In this document: piece by piece, positions 6,389 to 10,392 of the stretch
Position numbering within the stretch: position 1 is the first letter of the stretch
How the letters are laid out: every line of letters begins with the position of its first letter
Assembly (NCBI GenBank): GCA_035654135.1
Contig: DASRXN010000048.1
Coordinates: forward strand, 1-10,392
Reading direction: 5' to 3'
DNA length: 10,392 bases
Source: Fen-999 sp035654135
GTDB taxonomy: Bacteria > Pseudomonadota > Gammaproteobacteria > Burkholderiales > Rhodocyclaceae
Program-made: the position numbers and the translations under genes
Notes under the pieces: model-generated
Told to the model about the DNA's origin: nothing
The model's input: the letters and a program-made list of their open reading frames with translations, nothing else
Databases searched by the model: none

Positions 6389-7648
6389 ATGCATCTCTCG
6401 GAGCTCAAAGCCCATCACGTCAGCACCCTGCTGGAAATGGCCAACGCCGACGGCATCGAAGGCGCCAACCGGCTGCGCAAGCAGGAACTCATTTTCGCCC
6501 TGTTGAAGAACCAGGCCAAGAAAGGCGAATCAATCTTCGGCGACGGCGTCATGGAGGTGTTGCCCGACGGCTTCGGCTTCCTGCGTTCACCGGACATTTC
6601 CTACCTGGCCGGCACCGACGACATATACGTCTCCCCCTCGCAAATCCGCCGCTTCAACCTGCGCACCGGCGACACCATCGAAGGCGAGATCCGTACCCCC
6701 AAGGAAGGCGAACGCTACTTCGCCCTGGTCAAGCTGGACAAAGTGAACGGCGAGGCTCCCGAAGCCAGCAAGCACAAGATCCTGTTCGAAAATCTGACGC
6801 CGCTGCACCCGACCGAGCACATGAAGCTCGAGCGCGACATGCGCGGCGAGGAAAACACCACCAGCCGCATCATCGACATCATCGCGCCCATCGGCAAGGG
6901 CCAGCGCGGACTGCTGGTGTCCAGCCCGAAATCAGGCAAAACGGTGATGATGCAGCACATTGCCCACGCCATCACCACCAACCATCCGGATGTCGTGCTG
7001 ATCGTGCTGCTGATCGACGAGCGGCCCGAGGAAGTAACGGAAATGACCCGTTCGGTCAAGGGCGAGGTCGTCGCCTCAACCTTCGACGAGCCGGCCACCC
7101 GCCACGTGCAGGTCGCCGAAATGGTGATCGAAAAGGCCAAGCGCCTGGTCGAGCACAAAAAGGACGTGGTCATCCTGCTCGACTCCATCACCCGCCTGGC
7201 GCGCGCCTACAACACCGTGCAGCCGGCCTCCGGCAAGGTACTGACCGGCGGCGTCGACGCCAACGCCCTGCAGAAGCCAAAACGCTTCTTCGGCGCCGCC
7301 CGCAACGTCGAGGAAGGCGGCTCGCTGACCATCATCGCCACCGCCCTGATAGACACCGGCAGCCGCATGGACGATGTGATCTATGAAGAATTCAAGGGCA
7401 CCGGCAACATGGAAATCCATCTGGATCGCCGCATGGCCGAGAAGCGGGTCTATCCGTCGATCAACGTCAATCGCTCCGGCACCCGGCGCGAGGAACTGTT
7501 GCTCAAGCCGGACGTGCTGCAGAAGGTCTGGATCCTGCGCAAGCTGCTCTATGGCCTGGACGACCTGGAGGCGACGGAATTCCTGCTCGACAAGGTCAAG
7601 GCGACCAAGAACAACGCGGAATTTTTCGAGGCCATGCGCAGGGGTTGA
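6389..7648 (+). CDS. rho: Transcription termination factor Rho
   Basis: Hexameric RNA helicase/ATPase that releases RNA polymerase at Rho-dependent terminators. At 419 residues it is the same length as E. coli Rho and aligns without insertions in the motifs I checked. It has an N-terminal helical domain (1-47), a cold-shock-like RNA-binding domain (about 48-125, with GDGVMEVLPDGFGFLR), and a RecA-like core. In the core I see Walker A PKSGKT (180-185), the catalytic Glu211 in LLIDERPEEV, Walker B VVILLDS (260-266), the Q-loop region GGVDANALQKPKRFFGAARN (287-306), and the arginine finger Arg366 in SGTRREELL. The ATG has a modest AGGT about 9 bases upstream. It follows trxA and precedes rpmE. 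No insertion domain of the kind seen in Actinobacteria or Bacteroidetes is present. Confidence 0.99.
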   Translation: MHLSELKAHHVSTLLEMANADGIEGANRLRKQELIFALLKNQAKKGESIFGDGVMEVLPDGFGFLRSPDISYLAGTDDIYVSPSQIRRFNLRTGDTIEGEIRTPKEGERYFALVKLDKVNGEAPEASKHKILFENLTPLHPTEHMKLERDMRGEENTTSRIIDIIAPIGKGQRGLLVSSPKSGKTVMMQHIAHAITTNHPDVVLIVLLIDERPEEVTEMTRSVKGEVVASTFDEPATRHVQVAEMVIEKAKRLVEHKKDVVILLDSITRLARAYNTVQPASGKVLTGGVDANALQKPKRFFGAARNVEEGGSLTIIATALIDTGSRMDDVIYEEFKGTGNMEIHLDRRMAEKRVYPSINVNRSGTRREELLLKPDVLQKVWILRKLLYGLDDLEATEFLLDKVKATKNNAEFFEAMRRG

Positions 7649-7655
7649 TCGCAGG

Positions 7656-7684
7656 TTGATTTCGAACCGCTTTTTGGGGATAAT
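7656..7684 (+). promoter_or_regulatory. Promoter of rpmE
   Basis: TTGATT (7656-7661) and GATAAT (7679-7684) are separated by exactly 17 bases, a strong sigma70-type match at both boxes. Transcription would begin near 7691, leaving a leader of about 54 bases before rpmE. The -35 begins 8 bases after the rho stop, so rpmE can be expressed independently of rho. Confidence 0.7.
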
Positions 7685-7744
7685 GCGCCCCTCTCCGGCT
7701 CGCCACATTCACGGGCCACGGCATAAAGCACAAAGGACAAGGCA

Positions 7745-7957
7745 ATGAAAGAAGGCATCCACCCGAAGTACAACGAGATCGATGTCACCTGCAGCTGCGG
7801 CAACACCTTCAAGACCCGCTCCACGAGCGGCAAGGCGCTGCACATCGAAGTCTGTTCGTCCTGTCATCCGTTCTACACCGGCAAGCAGAAGATCATGGAC
7901 ACCGCCGGCCGCGTCGAGCGCTTCCGCCAGAAGTATGGCAAGCGCGCCGCTGCCTGA
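7745..7957 (+). CDS. rpmE: 50S ribosomal protein L31 (zinc-binding type)
   Basis: L31 is a late-joining protein of the large subunit that bridges to the 30S head. The 70-residue product begins MKEGIHPKYNEIDVTCSCGN, as in proteobacterial L31. Cysteines at 16, 18, 37 and 40 (CSC and CSSC) form the zinc ribbon of the C+ type; the YkgM-like C- paralogue made under zinc limitation lacks them. A basic tail, RQKYGKRAAA, ends the protein. AAGG and AAGGC lie upstream of the ATG as plausible ribosome binding sites. The gene forms a compact unit with its own promoter and a strong terminator 20 bases after its stop. Confidence 0.98.
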   Translation: MKEGIHPKYNEIDVTCSCGNTFKTRSTSGKALHIEVCSSCHPFYTGKQKIMDTAGRVERFRQKYGKRAAA

Positions 7958-7976
7958 GTTGCAACGCGAATCGCAG

Positions 7977-8007
7977 AAAGGCAGCTTCGGCTGCCTTTTT
8001 TGTTTTT
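7977..8007 (+). terminator. Intrinsic terminator after rpmE
   Basis: AAAGGCAGC (7977-7985) pairs with GCTGCCTTT around a TTCG tetraloop (7986-7989), followed by an almost continuous T-run (7996-8007, broken by one G). A 9-bp stem with the very stable UUCG loop and the U-tract is a near-ideal Rho-independent terminator. It ends 8 bases before the start codon of the next gene. Confidence 0.93.
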
Positions 8008-8015
8008 GACGCCCG

Positions 8016-9587
8016 ATGCCATTTTCGCCTGAGCCGCGACAAGCCGGTCCCCAGCCCTGGCTGGTGCTGATCCTGTGCGCCGTTTATCTGCTGGCGGGCC
8101 TGATCGGCCACGACCCGTGGAAATCCGAAGACGCCATCAATCTGGCGATCGTGCACGGCTTCTTCTCCGGGGGCGATTGGCGCATGCCCGCCCTCGCCGG
8201 CGAACCGTGGTCCGACGCCGAACCGCTTTACCACTGGCTGGCGGCCGTCAGTGCAAGCGCCACGGGGGCCTTGCTGCCCTTCCACGACGGCGCCCGTCTC
8301 GCCTCCGCATTGTTCGGCGGCTTGTTCCTCGCTTTTCTGGCCGGAGCCGCCCGGCGGCTGTATGGCCATGAGGCGGCTTGGGGCGCGCCGCTGCTGGCAA
8401 TCGGCACCCTCGGCCTCCTGGTGCCCATGCACGAAGCCCAGCCGGCCACGGCCATCCTCGCCGCCATGGCCGGCACCTACTGGGGCACCGCCCTGCTTGG
8501 CGAACGCCCATATGCCGGCGCGCTGCTCATTGGCGCCGGCCTGGGCGCCAGCTTCCTTGCCGGCGGCGTCGGCGCCGCTCTGCCACTGCTGACTTTGCTG
8601 GCCATCCCCTTGCTGCAGAGACGCTGGATGGCCTTCGCCATTGCCCTCTGCCTGGGCACGGCGGTCGCATCGGCCTGGCCGATGCTGCTGGCCCGGCAGG
8701 AACCGGCCTTTCTCGATGCCTGGTGGACAGCCGAATTGGCGTCCATCGAGCCACGTGGCGGCTTCAGCTTCGATCATGCCCAATGGCTGGGCTGGTTCGC
8801 CTGGCCGGTACTGTTCATCGCGCCGTGGGCACTCTGGCGCGGCCGCCGGCAACTGTCGGCGCCTCCCCTCGCCCTGCCCCTCGTGGGAACCGTCACGGCC
8901 GCGGCCTGGTTCCTCGCCCACGAAGCCAGGGTACCAGCCACGCTGCCGTTGCTGCCGCCATTGATCCTGCTCGCCGCCGCCGGCACCGAACGTCTCCGGC
9001 GCGGCGCTGCCAACGGCTGGGACTGGTTCGGCATGATGACCTTCTCGATCATCGCCGGCCTGATCTGGCTCGGCTCGGTGGCCATGCTGACCGGCTGGCC
9101 GCCCAAGATCGCCAACAACTTCGCCAAGCTGGAACCCGGTTTCGTCGCCGAGTTTTCACTGCCGGCCATGCTGGCAGCCCTGATTGCCACGGTAGCCTGG
9201 ATCATGGTGCTGGTGCGGCTGCCGCGGTCTCCCTGGCGAGTCGCCAGCCGCTGGGCGGCCGGCGTGACGGTCGCCTGGGTGCTGCTTGCTGCACTCTGGA
9301 TGCCGTGGATCGATTACGGCAAAACCTACCGGCCCGTGATCAACAGCCTGCGCCAGGCACTGCCGACCGACTCGGGCTGCATCGGCCGGCGCGGCCTCGG
9401 CGCGCCGCAGCGCGCCGCCCTCGACTACTTCGGCGGCATCCGTACCCGCGTCGGCAGCAAGGGCTGCCAGTGGCTGATCGTGCAGGGTGGCGCCCGCGAA
9501 ATCATCCCCGCCGGCTGGAGCAAGGCCTGGGAGGGCCACCGCCCCGGCGACAAGGGCGAATGGCTCAGACTGTACCGGCGCGACTAG
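8016..9587 (+). CDS. ArnT/PMT-like (GT-C fold) membrane glycosyltransferase
   Basis: A 523-residue multi-pass inner-membrane protein of the GT39/ArnT-like group, which transfers sugars from polyprenyl-phosphate donors to lipids or proteins on the periplasmic side. After a first helix (about 14-31) comes GHDPWKSEDAINLA (31-44), the place of the GT-C acidic catalytic motif. GDWRMPALAGEPWSDAEPLYHWLAA (53-77) parallels the family pattern in which a sugar transferase shows SGDW, then P.L.G.PY, then a PPL.YWL segment. Further helices run to about residue 430, including ATLPLLPPLILLAAAG (308-323). A soluble C-terminal domain follows (about 434-523). The usual lysine before the PPLYYWL-like segment is replaced by acidic residues (DAEP). 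No Shine-Dalgarno is visible. The rpmE terminator ends 8 bases upstream. Donor and acceptor are unknown; neighbours give no envelope cluster. Confidence 0.85.
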   Translation: MPFSPEPRQAGPQPWLVLILCAVYLLAGLIGHDPWKSEDAINLAIVHGFFSGGDWRMPALAGEPWSDAEPLYHWLAAVSASATGALLPFHDGARLASALFGGLFLAFLAGAARRLYGHEAAWGAPLLAIGTLGLLVPMHEAQPATAILAAMAGTYWGTALLGERPYAGALLIGAGLGASFLAGGVGAALPLLTLLAIPLLQRRWMAFAIALCLGTAVASAWPMLLARQEPAFLDAWWTAELASIEPRGGFSFDHAQWLGWFAWPVLFIAPWALWRGRRQLSAPPLALPLVGTVTAAAWFLAHEARVPATLPLLPPLILLAAAGTERLRRGAANGWDWFGMMTFSIIAGLIWLGSVAMLTGWPPKIANNFAKLEPGFVAEFSLPAMLAALIATVAWIMVLVRLPRSPWRVASRWAAGVTVAWVLLAALWMPWIDYGKTYRPVINSLRQALPTDSGCIGRRGLGAPQRAALDYFGGIRTRVGSKGCQWLIVQGGAREIIPAGWSKAWEGHRPGDKGEWLRLYRRD

Positions 9588-10129
9588 GGCTTGAGGAAGT
9601 TGTCGCGGTAGTACTTCATCTCGTCGATCGATTCGTGGATGTCGGCCAGCGCCTGATGGCGCGACTTCTTCTCGAACCCCTTCGCCACTTCCGGCTTCCA
9701 GCGCTTGCACAACTCCTTGAGCGTCGATACGTCGAGATTGCGGTAATGAAAGTAGGCTTCCAGTTTCGGCATCCAGCGCGCCATGAAACGGCGGTCCTGG
9801 CAGATGGAATTGCCGCACATGGGCGACTTGCCGGCCGGCACATGGCGTTTGAGGAACTCCAGGCATTGCACCTCGACGTCGGTCTCGGCCAGTGCCGACG
9901 ATTTCACCTTGTCGATCAGGCCGGACTTGCCGTGGGTCTTCTTGTTCCAGTCGTCCATGCCGCCGAGGACGGCATCGGCCTGGTGCACGACCCAGACGGC
10001 GCTTTCGGCGACAGTCTCCAGTTGACTGTTGGTGATCACCACCGCCATTTCAATAATGCGATCGCTATCGGGATTCAACCCGGTCATTTCCATGTCCAAC
10101 CAGACAAGGGCATTCTGGTCTTGTGCCAT
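9584..10129 (-). CDS. orn: Oligoribonuclease
   Basis: Orn is a cytoplasmic 3'-5' exoribonuclease that finishes RNA decay by degrading di- and very short oligoribonucleotides, including the pGpG product of c-di-GMP breakdown. The 181-residue reading starts MAQDQNALVWLDMEMTGL, the family N-terminus. The DEDDh residues fall at Asp12, Glu14, Asp112, His158 and Asp163, matching E. coli Orn numbering exactly. The ATG at 10129 is preceded by a weak CGGAAA. A longer reading from a TTG at 10174 would add 15 residues unlike the family, so I reject it. The gene converges on the glycosyltransferase and the stop codons interlock in CTAG. Divergently, 44 bases away, begins an M48 peptidase gene. Confidence 0.98.
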   Translation of the reverse strand: MAQDQNALVWLDMEMTGLNPDSDRIIEMAVVITNSQLETVAESAVWVVHQADAVLGGMDDWNKKTHGKSGLIDKVKSSALAETDVEVQCLEFLKRHVPAGKSPMCGNSICQDRRFMARWMPKLEAYFHYRNLDVSTLKELCKRWKPEVAKGFEKKSRHQALADIHESIDEMKYYRDNFLKP

Positions 10130-10173
10130 AATTTTTTCCGCGGGCAAAAGCCCCATTTTCTCACGGTTCGCCA

Positions 10174-10392
10174 ATGACTCCCGTTTCGCTATTTACCTTC
10201 GCCTTCCTGTTTGCCCTGACGACCAGCGTCGTTTTGCGTGCCTGGCTGGCCGTCAGGCAGTTGCACCATGTCGCCGCCCATCGGGAATTGGTGCCCTTCG
10301 ATTTCGCCGCCAGCGTTCCGCTGGCGGATCACCGCAAGGCGGCGGACTACACCGTGACCAAGATTCGCCATTCGCTCACCGTGCTCGCCGTC
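10174..10392 (+). CDS. M48 family membrane peptidase, N-terminal part (Ste24-like; runs off the right edge)
   Basis: The first 73 codons of an open reading frame that continues past the window. It begins MTPVSLFTFAFLFALTTSVVL, a membrane segment (about residues 4-21). RAWLAVRQLHHVAAHRELVP follows, then LADHRKAADYTVTKIRH (about 53-69). These match the N-terminal cytoplasmic/membrane region of CAAX-prenyl-protease-1-like (Ste24) M48 peptidases of betaproteobacteria. The HExxH zinc motif would lie several hundred residues farther on and is not visible, so the assignment rests on N-terminal likeness. Orientation is divergent from orn with only 44 bases between. From memory, orn, this peptidase and rsgA are commonly adjacent in betaproteobacteria. 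No clear Shine-Dalgarno precedes the ATG. Confidence 0.8.
   Translation, partial: MTPVSLFTFAFLFALTTSVVLRAWLAVRQLHHVAAHRELVPFDFAASVPLADHRKAADYTVTKIRHSLTVLAV

Noticed and set aside
7691..7744. A ribosomal-protein L31 autoregulatory leader before rpmE
   Set aside because: The leader is only about 54 bases and I see no convincing stem-loop in it.
7893..8921. A 342-codon minus-strand frame over rpmE's end and the glycosyltransferase
   Set aside because: It is a glutamine/glycine-rich shadow without family likeness, crossing a strong plus-strand terminator.
8378..10177. A 599-codon open frame on the plus strand, longer than the glycosyltransferase it overlaps
   Set aside because: It runs across the glycosyltransferase in another frame and then antisense through all of orn. 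Its product is arginine/proline/histidine-rich with no recognisable motif, whereas both overlapped genes carry clear family residues. High GC explains the lack of stops.
1..10392. A defence, mobile or otherwise novel multi-gene system
   Set aside because: Every substantial reading frame with coherent protein features falls in a known family, mostly housekeeping. There are no terminal repeats, integrases, transposases, direct-repeat arrays or atypical composition blocks.

Overview
The window is a densely packed, GC-rich stretch of an ordinary bacterial chromosome. Protein content suggests a betaproteobacterium, probably Rhodocyclales or a close relative: an Azotobacter FdI-like 7Fe-8S ferredoxin, a trxA-rho-rpmE run, leuB followed directly by asd, and orn beside a Ste24-like M48 peptidase. 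The organism assignment is an inference from gene order and residue-level family matches; nothing in the window fixes a genus. I see no insertion sequence, phage gene, CRISPR array, tRNA or rRNA, and no gene-free stretch longer than about 160 bases.

Left two thirds (1-5752), all on the minus strand and so read from right to left: fdxA ferredoxin, a two-CBS-domain protein, aroC chorismate synthase, a YdcH/DUF465 small protein, an HcaT-like MFS transporter, an M48 lipoprotein metalloprotease, leuB, and the first 114 codons of asd, which runs off the left edge. Gaps are 14 to 90 bases, so much of this may be co-transcribed; a possible internal promoter lies just before leuB. leuB (leucine), asd (Lys/Thr/Met) and aroC (aromatic amino acids) give the block a biosynthetic flavour. 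The protease, transporter and CBS protein have no obvious metabolic link to them.

Right third: trxA, rho and rpmE read rightward, divergent from fdxA. trxA and rho are separated by a 150-base leader holding three stem-loops, a plausible site for control of rho. rpmE has its own strong sigma70-type promoter and a near-ideal intrinsic terminator with a TTCG loop. An ArnT/PMT-like (GT-C) membrane glycosyltransferase follows with no visible ribosome binding site. It converges on orn (oligoribonuclease), and the two genes share a CTAG stop tetranucleotide. The window closes with the N-terminus of a membrane M48 peptidase, divergent from orn.

The content is essentially housekeeping. I found no convincing undescribed system. 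The points most worth a second look are the structured rho leader, the hairpin that replaces a Shine-Dalgarno before the MFS gene, the separation of leuB from any visible leuCD, and the short palindrome in the fdxA promoter.
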